A stretch of DNA of 64,000 nt, taken from positions 4,015,480 through 4,079,479 of the forward strand of contig JAMYGW020000001.1 of the NCBI GenBank assembly GCA_025617375.2. The letters run 5' to 3'. Below, in pieces: positions 46,765-57,918 of the stretch. This DNA comes from Acarospora socialis (lineage: Eukaryota > Ascomycota > Lecanoromycetes > Acarosporales > Acarosporaceae). The first letter of the stretch is position 1, and each line of letters begins with the position of its first letter. Position numbers and translations under genes: made by a program. The notes beneath the pieces were generated by a model. That model ran no database searches. It was given only the letters and a program-made list of their open reading frames with translations, and had not been told where the DNA came from.

Positions 46765-47687
46765 AATCTTCTGGGTAATTGTTGCAAAAGATCTGTAGAG
46801 TGAAGAGTCTATCAGTAAAGCTCACAAGTACTTGACAAGAGCTGGTGCTATTATTCTGACAGAGTGCGAAAAGGAATCGGAATCGCCAAGGTGGGGCCGC
46901 CGTTCATCCGCACGTCGGTATGTGAAGCACAGTACAGTCAGCCTCGGGATGGGTATTCTTACCGGTTCAGACGACTCTTTGTCGGTAAAGCAAAGTAGCA
47001 GTACAGATGAAACGGAGCTGGAGGCAGGACAATTATAGTCAATCGGATCGCAGGTGGGACCGCGGGACTTTGCTTTCTTGGTGGGGTAAATTCTTGGTAG
47101 GCGTAACCCATCCTTAGCTGGTACTGTGAAAACATTACCTACCAGTATCCCTGAAGTCTAATGCACAGTAGGCTTTAGAAGCTGACCGGCAAGGTTATTC
47201 ATCTTGACGTCGAAGCGACCTGAACTTGATAGGCACGCTATAACTGGAGATATACACTGTGTGGGAAGATGATGACTGCCCAGCCCTATGGGGTCGATCC
47301 TATGGCCGATACGCATCTGTCAAGTAGTATATAAATGGCTCAGCTACTAGGATTCTCGATACTCAAAGCAAGTAGACTACCAGGATGCCGTTCATGCCTA
47401 TCGGATATCTGGATAGCGATAACAATGTGTAGCTGTGCCTTTAAACAGCTTGTATCCCTTTGCTTCTCAGCCGTTCAGCAAACAACTAACCCTATCTGAC
47501 AATAGCACATGGCTGGGCTGAGTACAGCTGGAAGATATTTGAGGATCTCTCTGAGTTTCGCATCTAGTGAGCATATCAATATCAGCACTAGGAGTCACTT
47601 CATCAACAGGAAGCAAGCCTGCGGCTACCAGATGAGTCGTGTTGACACTCCTGGATGTTATTGCCAAGTCGGTATTTCGAAAAGGGC
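46765..47687. promoter_or_regulatory. Intergenic region, aldolase promoter
   Basis: 923 bp. The aldolase upstream region contains a pyrimidine-poor stretch and CTACCAGG repeats around 47092-47145 and 47380. Frames at 46832-47038 and 47467-47691 have no recognisable content. Confidence 0.4.
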
Positions 47688-48642
47688 TCAAGCTTCTGCC
47701 TCTTGTGCATGTACCCTAACCCGCCTGGAAACCGGACCTCCTCCTTTGACTGTAATTGCAATCTCGAATTCTCCAAGCGCTTTCACCCGATCTATATCAC
47801 TGCTTCCTTCCGACTCTGTGGTTTGGATAAAGCTCACATCTTCCGCGCCCAGCACCACTCGGACGCCGTCATTGTCCGACGCCAAGACCGCCTTGATGGC
47901 AGAGACGACGTCTTGGGTTGACACGGAGCCGTAGATAGCTACCGGAGCGGGTTCTGGGACCGGTTCGGACGCGGCGGCGAGGTCCGCAGCAGCACTATTT
48001 ATTGCCCGCCCTGAGTTTCGAGTATACGTGTCCTGTGGCCTTCCGGTCGAAGGGCTAGGAATCGGGACCCGGTAGAAATCGATTACTGACGGAAGGAGGT
48101 TTGATATAAGTTCTGTCGCGCGTTGAGGCTTGCATCCGTTAGTCGATGACGATCAAGCAAGAATCAATCGGTGACACACTGCGAGGAGTTGCGATTGCAT
48201 GTCTATAGCGCTACCACTGTCCGGTACATCTGTTTCAAGGTTTGCACCTCGAAGATCAGGCCGGAAGTTGAAATCCCTCTCCGCGGGAACGTCTCGCAGG
48301 CTCGAGTCGCGAAGATGTGCATCAGTCACGTAGTCTGCCTTGCGTCTGGGATACCAGTAGTTGCGCATGCGGCCTGCCGCGACGGGCACAATCGCGCCTA
48401 TGTAGACAGTAAGTCAGCCAGATTGGTATATCTGAATATTTTAGAAGGTATGTACCTCGTCGTCCATATTTAGGAACATCTTCCAGAAGCTTGACCTTGA
48501 CCGATGATGACTTGGTGAGACTCTTCTTTCCCCGTCGTTGCTCACAGATGCATCTTTGCATAGGCTCAGGACTTGACATAAAAAGAGGTTGTAAGCGGTC
48601 TGGACGTAAAAATGAGCGCAAGGGACCCAGGCGCAGTGCCAT
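47688..48642 (-). CDS. MRPL50: Mitochondrial large-subunit ribosomal protein bL9m
   Basis: Three exons (48642-48456, 48397-48228, 48128-47688) give 265 residues. A basic N-terminal presequence (MALRLGPLRSFLRPDRL) is followed by the L9 core: VKVKLLEDVPKYGRRGAIVPVAAGRMRNYWYPRRKADYVT. The C-terminal half, with DFYRVPIPSPST and later IYGSVSTQDVVSAIKAVL, VVLGAEDVSFI and RVKALGEFEIAITVKGG, matches the fungal extension. The protein belongs to the L1-stalk base region of the mitochondrial ribosome. The second donor (GTACCG) is non-consensus but gives the expected phase. Confidence 0.9.
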
Positions 48643-49096
48643 CGTTTTCCAACAGACCTATACCGCGTTGTTCTAGGCTACTATTGAAGTAAGATCTGGT
48701 GCAGCGAGATCTGGTTGCATGCGCTTTAGCGTTCGATCTTCACCGCCCACGGCAGAACGTGTCGTCCCGCAGGCTGAACTTTAGAACTTCGGAATCTGAT
48801 GTCTTCCCCTCATCCTAGCAATTCCTTACTTGGACTTCTTCTACTCGGTACAGAACGGCGAGGTTGATCCTCTTTGACCAATCCGTCAGCATATGGAATG
48901 AATTGTTGATATATACTAGTCAGAACCAAGATGTCATCATCTTCAGCTTGAACTTTATCGGGTCGACGTCAGTTCAGATCGTTGCCTATGCGTTGGGAAG
49001 GCTCACCAATGACTGGAATATAACGGTGTTGGCCTCATGTGTTCCTCATATAACACAAACTCATCAATGGCGTTTCGATAGCTCAGGTGTTCCGCA
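48643..49096. promoter_or_regulatory. Bidirectional promoter between bL9m and the ubiquitin protease
   Basis: 454 bp shared by two divergent genes. No open frame of interest. Confidence 0.45.
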
Positions 49097-50947
49097 ATGC
49101 CCGAAAGACCACTGATCATTGCCACTTACGCCGCTGGCGCATCACTTGCAGCCGCTACACTCGTCTACGTGTTCGGACCCACCTTCTTCCTCGATGGAGA
49201 TTCCTCCAATAGCTCGACTAGTACACGGAGAAAGGGCGTGGTGGGCCTATCAAACCCCGCGAACGACTGCTTTATAAACTCGGTGTTGCAAGCGCTGGCT
49301 GGGCTCGGGGATTTACGGACATACCTCATCAGAGAACTTCATCGGAGAACGCTTGACGGTCCACACATATACGTTCCAGAACCTGAAGTGGACGAGCATG
49401 GGAGACATCTCGATCAACAAAAACTTGAAGGCTTGCAATGCGGGCACGTCACGCAGGCGCTGAAGCAAGTCTTGGACAGCTTGAATGAGAGACCCATTTA
49501 CAAGAAGACTATATCCGCCATTGGTTTCGTGGTCGCACTAGAAGATGCGTTTCGGACACGCATCAGCAGGCAACAACAAGATGCGCAAGAATTCCTCCAA
49601 GTTGTAGCCGAAAGGTTGAGCGACGAGTACCACGCAGGGTGCAAAGCAAGGTTACGAGCTCGGCAATCCCTTGTCGAGGACGACGCTATCGTACTTGTAC
49701 CCCCACAAGATCCGGCGAACGACGTCGAAGAAGGGGCTACACGGTGCTCAGATCTGTCAAATAAGAGTATAAACTCATCAGCGTCAGATGGTCGAAGAGC
49801 GGTGGGCGAAGAGCCGGAAGACTCAGGCGAGGAAGATGGATTTCCACTTGAGGGCAAGATAGTCTCACAAATCGAATGCCAAGCCTGCCACTTCAAGACG
49901 AAAGCAAACTCAACTACATTCGTCACGTTGACATTGCACGTACCACAGCAGAGTTCGACGACGCTCAGTAACTGCTTCGATAGCTTGCTCAAGACCGAGT
50001 ACATTGACGATTATAAATGCGATCGTTGTCGCCTGGAACACGCTCTTGACGTTCGACTAGACGAGCTAACAAGGACAGCTTCCAGGCCTAGTCGGGTGCA
50101 TATCGAGAACGATATTGATAAGATCCGAACGGCCATCAAGGAAGACCCAGAGAAACCACCTGAGGGGGTTGATCTACCGGACATAAAGCGCGCTCCAAGG
50201 CGGCGGATAGCGAAGCATATGAAGATAACCTCCTTCCCCAAAATAATGGCTATACACTTATCGCGGTCGATTTTCGATCCTCGAAGTGCCTCTACTAAGA
50301 ACGCTGCAAAGGTTAGCTTCCCCGAGCAGCTTCCCTTGGGTGGCATATTGGATCGCAAACACTATAAACTGCTCGGCGTGGTTACGCACAGAGGAAGCCA
50401 CAACAGCGGACATTATGAGACTTTTCGAAGGCAGAATCTTTACCCACCATACTCCACACCTAACGTCGTTAAACCGAACGGGCCATACTCCGCTCCGCCA
50501 ACCCTTTCAGCTGCATCTAGTCCTCAAATACCCGTCTCGAATCCCAATCCAGGTAGCAGTACGGCAACTCCCGACCTCCCGGAACTCCGACCTCCGTCCA
50601 CAGTATCATCATTACATTCCACCTCATCCTCGTCGCTGTCCTCGACAAGGCCGTCTACTGCCTCCAATGGTCCTACGTCTCAGCCATCGGTAACATCGGC
50701 TGCAAGGCCAGTATCTCAGGCGACTTCAAAGACAACGTCGAGCAAAGTTGCCAACAGTCTCAGCGACGCATCGCGGCTTGGCCGCAAAAAGACGCTGAAC
50801 GATCGATGGTGGCGTATCAGCGATGAAAAGATCAAGGAATGTAGAACCAGTGACATCTTAAGTATGCAGAAGGAGGTCTATCTGTTATTTTATGAGTTAG
50901 ATAAAGATCTCAGTGGTGATCAAGGAGTACATACAGTATCTACATAG
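49097..50947 (+). CDS. UBP16: Ubiquitin-specific protease, membrane-anchored (Ubp16/USP30-like)
   Basis: A single exon of 616 residues. The N-terminus holds one membrane segment (LIIATYAAGASLAAATLVYVFGPTFFL), as in Ubp16, an outer mitochondrial membrane deubiquitinase. The Cys box is GLSNPANDCFINSVLQALAGL (about residues 50-70), with RQQQDAQEFLQVVAERL next. A zinc-finger pattern is made by CQACHFKTK and CDRCR. The His box is HRGSHNSGHYETFRR, then a Ser/Thr/Pro-rich insert, then the final NDRWWRISDEKIKE motif that carries the third catalytic residue. All catalytic positions are present. The mitochondrial location is inferred from the anchor. Confidence 0.92.
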   Translation: MPERPLIIATYAAGASLAAATLVYVFGPTFFLDGDSSNSSTSTRRKGVVGLSNPANDCFINSVLQALAGLGDLRTYLIRELHRRTLDGPHIYVPEPEVDEHGRHLDQQKLEGLQCGHVTQALKQVLDSLNERPIYKKTISAIGFVVALEDAFRTRISRQQQDAQEFLQVVAERLSDEYHAGCKARLRARQSLVEDDAIVLVPPQDPANDVEEGATRCSDLSNKSINSSASDGRRAVGEEPEDSGEEDGFPLEGKIVSQIECQACHFKTKANSTTFVTLTLHVPQQSSTTLSNCFDSLLKTEYIDDYKCDRCRLEHALDVRLDELTRTASRPSRVHIENDIDKIRTAIKEDPEKPPEGVDLPDIKRAPRRRIAKHMKITSFPKIMAIHLSRSIFDPRSASTKNAAKVSFPEQLPLGGILDRKHYKLLGVVTHRGSHNSGHYETFRRQNLYPPYSTPNVVKPNGPYSAPPTLSAASSPQIPVSNPNPGSSTATPDLPELRPPSTVSSLHSTSSSSLSSTRPSTASNGPTSQPSVTSAARPVSQATSKTTSSKVANSLSDASRLGRKKTLNDRWWRISDEKIKECRTSDILSMQKEVYLLFYELDKDLSGDQGVHTVST

Positions 50948-51694
50948 ATATACATCTTCAAGATAGAAATTTCTGTAAGGCCTTTTCACAAGACTGCGGC
51001 GTTATGAACATACTGCGTATGCTTCGCAATCGTGAAAGTGCCCATTCTGACCGCACCAATACATTACAAGATAAACTCAGCCACTCTCATTAAGCCTTCA
51101 TGTTTTCAGCAATCTCATATGCAGTCAGCAGCAGACAGCTGAAGACACTGTCTAACAGAACAATTGGTCTCAGTTTCACCAGCAGTTGGTTTTTTCAAAA
51201 GGCTGCACGAAATTCTCTGCTGCCATATCTGCGTTGACTTGTAGTACATATTACTCACGCGGCTCGGAATGGCTATCGTCTCGTGTATTTATATGTTTCG
51301 GTGAAACTAAAATAAGCGTACCATATCCACGAGCGCAGCCGCACGAGTATTCGCAAGGGCTTAAGATAGATATGGGTTGGATAGAGCCCAGTCTTAGCTG
51401 CAGAAATGATCCTGGGTGCGCATGAGGTTTAAAACCGTTGTGCCTGCCTTAGAGGCACAGCACACTTAAGGCTGTAACTCACCCACGATTGCCCCCAACC
51501 TATTCTTGGAACAGCCTCCAATTACATGATGAGCATGACTACCATGGCATGCCAAAATCTCTTGGCGAATCATCAGCTATGTAGCTATATGGGCCATTAC
51601 CGCCTCGGCGCATCATCAATTCTACATCTTACAGTGCATACAGTGCCTTCATCCATAACAATCTGGATCGTCTTTAGGTGATCTGCACTTCAAG
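50948..51694. other. Intergenic region upstream of the lectin-like gene
   Basis: 747 bp with no supported frame; normal composition and no repeat noted. Confidence 0.4.
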
Positions 51695-53147
51695 ATGGCT
51701 GGCGGTGGGGATCAGGCGTACAGCACATTGGAAGCCCTTCCACTGCATCGAGAAGGTTTACCCTTACCAACCGACTTGGGGAAGCAGGTCGTCCCGGATG
51801 ATGGCAAACAATGTGCAGTGGATAGGTTCGGAGTTGAAGTGGCCGCAAACGGAGACTTCGATACGCAACATGTCGGCCTCCATCATGTCCAAGTTCATCG
51901 ACCCTCGAGGAAATGGATGGTGTTGGTTGGTGTAGTCTCTGGGATAGTCATTGTTGCAGCCGTGCTGGGAGGAGTCTTTGGATCGAGACACAAGAATTCT
52001 GGGACAGCGACCTCGTCAAACCAATCGAACCCAACTACTGCATCTTCTTCCATCAAGCCACTCAAGCGCAACGTCGCCGCTATATCCTACTCTTTGAATT
52101 CCATGAACAACACCCGTATCTACTTTCAAGACGATGTGGGACAGATAATCGAGGCTGCAAATTCTGCAAACAACACCAAGTGGAGCATCAATAGAACTGG
52201 CATTCGCGGGAAAACTGGGTCTGCCATTGCAGCAGCTGTTTCACGTCCGGGTTTTTCTCTAGTAAATTATCTCTTTTCCATGTTAATCTATTCTTGCTGA
52301 CTTCTCTTTAGGTGATCAGTGTATTCTTTCTCGATGGGAATAACCTCATCCATGATATGAACTACACTCCCGCGACGGGCAAGTGGAACTTGGGAGTCTT
52401 ATCAGACCAAGGATACATTGCGATGCCAAACTCAAGCTTAGCAGCCATGTACAACCAGTGCAGCCTGTGTGCCAATACCACGATCATTGCTTTTCAAGAT
52501 AAGAACGGATTTGTTCAGATTGGTAACCTTTCATCCCATGGCTGGGCTTTGACGCAACTAGGTTCCGCCCTTAAACCGGAGATAGGGACTGGACTTGCAC
52601 TGCAGCCATTCTATCGCAATGGCTCAAAGGATCAGATCAACCTCTACCACCAGAAGTCAGATCTCAACATGAGCCTAGCAAGCTGGAACCCAGGCTCCAT
52701 AAACGGCGGTTAGATAGTCCCTGACCATCTTTACTGCATCCTGCTAATGCTTGAAGTACAGTTGACGGTTGGTCACTCAACGAGCAGATTTACAACATCA
52801 TCCCACCAGGCTCACCCATCGCGGCTGCTTCCTCTTATTCCAGTGTCTCTACAGGCTACGAAAGTTGGATTGAAGTCTTGTCCATTTCCAACAGGGGCAT
52901 TGAAGTCAATACTTGGTCAGGAGCAATAAATGACTGGTTGGTACAAAACATATGTCCTTCAGTGATGGCAAACTCGACGAGCAATAGGAAGGTTTACGAG
53001 AGTGTTGCGGTTACCGCCATTGGAAATGCGTTTAGCGTCGTGAAGCAGGATGGGCAAGCGGATGTGATTGAAAATTGGCTGCTTGCAGATGACATGGTGA
53101 ATTGGAGCTTGGTGGGAAATCTGAATTTGAGTGGTGTTTCAGGATAA
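51695..53147 (+). CDS. Type II membrane protein with AAL-type fucose-lectin-like beta-propeller
   Basis: Three exons (51695-52261, 52312-52708, 52762-53147) give 449 residues. A cytosolic N-terminus of about 70 residues (MAGGGDQAYSTLEALPLH) precedes one membrane segment (WMVLVGVVSGIVIVAAVLGGVFG), a Ser/Thr/Asn-rich linker and a C-terminal domain of propeller-like repeats: NTRIYFQDDVGQIIEA, TGSAIAAAVSRPG, ISVFFLDGNNLIHDM and GYESWIEVLSISNRGIEV. The pattern fits the AAL (Aleuria aurantia) fucose-lectin fold found in many filamentous fungal surface proteins. The sugar-binding Arg/Glu/Trp triads are only partly visible, so lectin activity is uncertain. The second donor (GTTAGA) is weak but phase is conserved. 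It is the last gene before the AT-rich island. Confidence 0.82.
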
Positions 53148-53447
53148 GGGTTGAACGGTCAGAGGTTGAAGCATTGAAATCTTGTCAGATTGCAGCAATT
53201 CACAGTGACTGACCACAGATATTGGCATGAACTTCAATACTATCTATACAGTTTGCTCAAGAGCTTTACTGCTGCTGTGACACTCAACTTGACAGTTATG
53301 TGATAGTGAACTTCATAGTGTGATAAAGTGAAAGTGCATGGCAGAAAGAAGTTTAGTGCATCACAAAGTTTGAGTCTCAACACCAAAACAAAGAGTATAT
53401 AGTTAGATTTTCTTAAAGCAGAAAAAGAATCATCATAGATGAGCATA

Positions 53448-53911
53448 GGGTGGCCGCCGGGCCGGGCTTCCGGGCAGGGCCGGGCCGGGCCCAAAAATTG
53501 AGCCCGGAGGTCCGGTCCGGGCTTGCTTTGAGAGCCCGGCGCGGCCCGGAGGTTTAGTCCGGGTTTTACATAACTGCATAAATTACACATAGGCATGCAT
53601 ATAGGCAGGGTAGGCCTAAATTTAGGCTACACAGCTATGTAATTTATAAATTTATAAAATACCAAAAGTGAAATTTATACTTTGTGACACCTAAAAATGG
53701 TAATTTAGATGTAATATACTGTATTTTTGGTAATTTATCCTATTGTGATCCTAGACCGGGCTGCTAAGCAAAGCCCGGCCCGGCCCTGCCCAAAACCCAG
53801 CCCTGCCCAAAACCCAGCCCTGAACAGGGCCGGTCCAGGTTGCAAAGTTAGGCCCGGAGGGCCGGGCCGGGTTCCAAAAACTGGGCCCAGCCCGGCCCGG
53901 TGGCCACTCTA
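53448..53911. mobile_element. GC-rich hAT-type MITE, 464 bp, with 8-bp target duplication
   Basis: Terminal inverted repeats TAGGGTGGCCGCCGGGCCGG (left) and the complement of CCCGGCCCGGTGGCCACTCTA (right) differ at few positions. The element is flanked by an exact 8-bp duplication GATGAGCA (53440-53447 and 53912-53919), the hAT hallmark. Subterminal parts are full of GGGCCGGGC blocks and a twofold CTGCCCAAAACCCAGCC; the middle is AT-rich. It has no coding capacity, so it would depend on a transposase elsewhere. It keeps CpG, CpC and GpG that its surroundings have lost. Confidence 0.9.
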
Positions 53912-54479
53912 GATGAGCATCTTGTTGTTGAGCACATCACAAAGTCACAGCAGTTTTTCAATTCAGATACACTCACAGTGCTTTTATAGGTTCACAAAGA
54001 TCATAATTCTATAGCTACTACTTTAATAATACTATCTCTTTAACATAATATCATTAAAATTCTCATCATTCTTGTATTCTATAGCATAAATGTTACAGTC
54101 ATGTCTCAAGAAGCATGATGCAAACTGACTTGTACATTAAATAAGCATTTGTGCAAGCATCAATATCTATTTATCACAGATAGATTACTAGAATAGATTT
54201 ATGACAGTGTGAGATATAATAATACACAAGTTATTTGATGATAAAGTGACACAATATATCTTTATTGATGTTAAAACTAATCTCTGAAGAGTCTTATGTG
54301 CAGAAAAGTTTTATACTTATAGACTCTTGCTTAACTATGCTTACTAAGAGTTAATATCATGACTGTGCTAAAGTATTATTTAAAGTGCTTTAACAATTTA
54401 ATAGATAAACTGTATGTTACAGTCATACTCAAAGAAATAAAATGCAAACTAACTTGTATGCTAAATAGATGTTGACAGA

Positions 54480-55420
54480 TTATCTGTTAAAAATAAGTTA
54501 CATAACAACTCAATAACTCAACAAATCAAGAAGTTAACTCAACACAGAAGAGTATTGAGTTTCTAGTATATAGTAAGATTATTTTTCTTATGAAAATGAT
54601 TATATTTAACTTAAATAACAATTTAAAAATTACACTTAACAACTGTGTCTAAGAATCTTTATATTAATAAGTCAAAATTTTTAATTTTAATACAAGAGAA
54701 ATCTTCTGTTAAAACATTACACTTTAAATATATTTACAATATCAAGATAATCACTCAAGCACAGAAGCAACTCTCAGTCTTTGTTAATCAGATAAATTTA
54801 ATTGTTTTATTACAAATTAATTATAAAACATCAAAAGTTCATGTATCAGATAACTTTATGAGTAAAAGAGAACAGTTTTGATCATTTCTCATCAAGCTTA
54901 AACTATACATTGAATTTAATGAAAAAAAGTTCTCAAAAAAACTAAAGAAAACATTGTTTGCAATCTTTTATCTGAAGAATGCAGTTTTTAATTGAATTGA
55001 TTTGCATTTTTAAGAATTTATAAATCTCATCAATAATGAGAAGAAAAAAGATATCAATACAATCTTTACAAGTTTCACACAATACAAAAAAGCACTTCAG
55101 TGAATCTTTAGTATTATTGATGAAAAGTAAGCAGTAAAACAATGAATTTATATCTTGCAGCAAAACAAATTCACAGTTAAATACTCAGCAGAGTTTCAGT
55201 ACATAACTGCATTGACAGAATGAAATAATTACACTTTTACTTTACAGTATTACTGAAATCTCAAGAAAAACATCAAAAATGAAATAGTCTGAGATCAGAA
55301 ACTGAACAATTTACAAAAAATGATTAACTTACTCATCAGTATAAACAGTTGTTAGTAAAAGTGATGAATAAAAAAAATCAGATATGCAGTATTTCAGAGA
55401 AAGAACTAACAAGAATGATA
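54480..55420 (+). mobile_element. Ty3/gypsy retrotransposon remnant (leader and gag), mutated
   Basis: Forward translation at 54980-55400, interrupted by stops, shows the gag pattern found at the left end: NAVFN-IDLHF, IIDEK-AVKQ, FTVKYSAEFQYITALTE-NNYTFTLQYY and a following LKKNIKNEIV region. The leader at 54566-54640 matches the complement of 1080-1170, so the two copies are inverted relative to each other across the gene block. LTR and pol cannot be delimited. Confidence 0.72.
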
Positions 55421-56639
55421 TAAAAAATATGTATTATTGACATTAAGAACACACAGTAATTCTATAAATCTTAATATGATTAAGAAGTGCTGTCAGAAGT
55501 CTTAAAACACTAAATAAATAAAGTTTAAAGATTGAACAGAGCAATTTACTAAGTCTTAATTATGATGAGTGAAGATTCACAAATATTATAATTATGAAAA
55601 GTTTAAACATCTTGTAAGAGTCTACAAGCAATCATAAATAAAGTAATAAAATATTGTCACAGTGAAGAAAATAAACACAGCAAAGAAAACAAATATAATA
55701 CATGATATTCTGAACTGAAAAGTCTGCTATGATAATATATGCTGAACATATATGAGCAGTAAAGATAAAATTAAATGATACTTACAAAAGTTTAAGAAAG
55801 ACAAGAGACATAGTTATAACATAATGAGTTAATCAATATAAATAAAAAAATTAACTATTCTTATCAAGAAATGAAATCTTAATGTTAATATTGAAAAAAT
55901 GAATGATCAAGAAACTTAAATAGAGAAAAACTACAAAGATAGCATTTAAATGACTCTGAATTTGAATGTGAACTTAAAGAAAATTAACAATTGAAATGTT
56001 AACATGAAACTCAAGAAACAGCATGAGCACTCAGAAAACTTGAGAAAAAAAACACAAGTAAAATAATTCAAATAAGAAAGAAAAAAGCTTAAAAGCAAGA
56101 TTTAAATCATATAAGCAAATCAGAAACTTCATGAGTTAAGAACTCAATAGAGAAAAGCAGAAAAAAAAGTGTGCAAAAAGTTTAATGAGCTCATGCAAAA
56201 TACAAGAAATACAATTCATGATATGTTTACATCAGAATTACTTGTGTGTAAAATTTACAGATATAAGATTAAAGTTTGCTTATTGAAAAAACTCATTTTA
56301 AGAGATAAAGAACAATGATTAAATGATGAGATTTATTTATCTTTGAATTTCTTGTAAAAAGTAAATATTATAAAGAATTAGTTGCAGAAAAAGTATAATT
56401 AATGATGAACTGATTGTTAAAAAGTATAATGTTCTAATTGTTTTTATTGTTTTAGTTAGTTTTAGTGTCAGAAATTAAATAGTAAATTAAGTTAACTGCA
56501 GTTAACTTTGACATTTATTTAACTGATACAATATATGTTGACTGCAGTCAATATTGATAACTTTTGTTTCACTAGATAAACAATATAGTACAAGTATTTT
56601 TTATATTTTTCAATAAATTATGAACTCAGATTAGCAAAG

Positions 56640-56890
56640 ACTTCTTAAAGAAAGTATATACTTTTAATGTCTCAACAATTTAATATAAAGTTTAAAGATT
56701 GAGCAAAACAGATACTTCTCAACAATCAATATAAAACTTTAAAATTAAGCAAAATAATACTTTTAACAGCTTTATTACAAAACTTAAATGATTAAACAAA
56801 ACAAACACTCTCAACACTCAATACAAAGCTCAAAAAATTGAGCAAAATGAAACTTTCAGTGACTTAATACAGTGCTCAATGATTGAGCAA
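56640..56890 (+). repeat. AT-rich minisatellite, about 50-bp unit, 5 copies
   Basis: Units follow CTCAACAATYAATATAAARCTTWAAGATTGAGCAAAAYA with changing linkers; starts near 56670, 56718, 56762, 56808 and 56855. The units differ by transitions and short indels. Confidence 0.7.
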
Positions 56891-57332
56891 AACAAGTATA
56901 TACACAAACATATTTTTTCTCTTATTTACATTATCTTTTTTCTTATACATCTTATTACATTAGTTTATTTATTTCTTATATTATGTGTTAACTATCATTA
57001 CAAATTACATCATGAATTTCAACAACTCTTTTGCAAAGCAACAACTCATCTCAGTTCTCACTCAGAAAAACTGTAATCAATGATTCACTCTTATGAAAAA
57101 ATAACTGATAGATAAAGATCTATAATACATTATTGAGATCTCAGTGATTAATATATTTATTAATAACTTTTTCTTTTCTTTAAGTAATTTTGACTTCAGA
57201 AATCAGAAAATCAATGCAAAAATCTTATACTGACTCATTATTTACATCAATACAGATAATTAAAAGTATTTGATAAATGTTACAGTCAAAAACTCACAGA
57301 TTTAATGAATCAATCAGAAATATTCATTGAAC

Positions 57333-57584
57333 TTAGGGTTAGGGTTAGGGTTAGGGTTAGGGTTAGGGTTAGGGTTAGGGTTAGGGTTAGGGTTAGGGTT
57401 AGGGTTAGGGTTAGGGTTAGGGTTAGGGTTAGGGTTAGGGTTAGGGTTAGGGTTAGGGTTAGGGTTAGGGTTAGGGTTAGGGTTAGGGTTAGGGTTAGGG
57501 TTAGGGTTAGGGTTAGGGTTAGGGTTAGGGTTAGGGTTAGGGTTAGGGTTAGGGTTAGGGTTAGGGTTAGGGTTAGGGTTAGGG
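57333..57584 (+). repeat. Interstitial telomere array, 42 perfect TTAGGG copies
   Basis: 252 bases are exactly 42 tandem copies of TTAGGG without an error. The G-rich strand runs left to right, as it would if the DNA to the left ended here as a chromosome tip. The left junction is CATTGAAC|TTAGGG after AT-rich repeats, and the right junction is TTAGGG|AATAAGCTGGGGCGCG in normal gene-rich DNA. No facing CCCTAA array exists, so this is not a simple head-to-head fusion. Confidence 0.97.
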
Positions 57585-57918
57585 AATAAGCTGGGGCGCG
57601 CTTACAAGTACTGAACTTCGTACCGATTGCTCTGATAAGCCAATCGGGGACGGGTAAGGCGAGATCGACGGTCATCCCGCGCCTCGTCAATGTCCTCCCA
57701 TGTCCTCCCCTACACATGCGCTGAGCTGTAAACCTATATTGCGATGTGACCCTAATGGTCATCAGCAATTAGTTACAACTCACTTTCCTGACACCTTGCT
57801 TTATGTCGCAGAGCAGCATTCACCCAGCGTCATATAGCCACACCTACTGCATATTGTCGAGCGCTCACCCCAACCCCGTGCACTCAACTCGACCATCCCA
57901 AGTCTCGGACGTACCAAT
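57585..57918. promoter_or_regulatory. Short 5' region of the CCCH/SMR gene, directly beside the telomere array
   Basis: 334 bp of ordinary composition separate the array from the next start codon. A GTCCTCCCATGTCCTCCC duplication lies at about 57691-57708. No AT-rich or subtelomeric sequence occurs on this side. Confidence 0.5.

Larger units (their letters stand above)
53148..57332. other. AT-rich island (subtelomere-like), mutated repeats
   Basis: 4.2 kb with almost no CpG, CpC or GpG outside the inserted MITE, and no intact gene. It holds a gypsy gag remnant, a pair of 57-bp diverged direct repeats (54091-54150 and 54415-54472, TGTTACAGTCAT... then ATGCAAACT-ACTTGTA), an A-rich lysine-coding-like stretch (55700-56250) and a minisatellite (56640-56890). 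It ends directly in the telomere array. Confidence 0.8.

Noticed and set aside
57305-57768. Long open frames across the telomere array encoding VRVRVR, LGLGLG and LTLTLT
   Set aside because: They are translations of TTAGGG repeats in several frames and not proteins.
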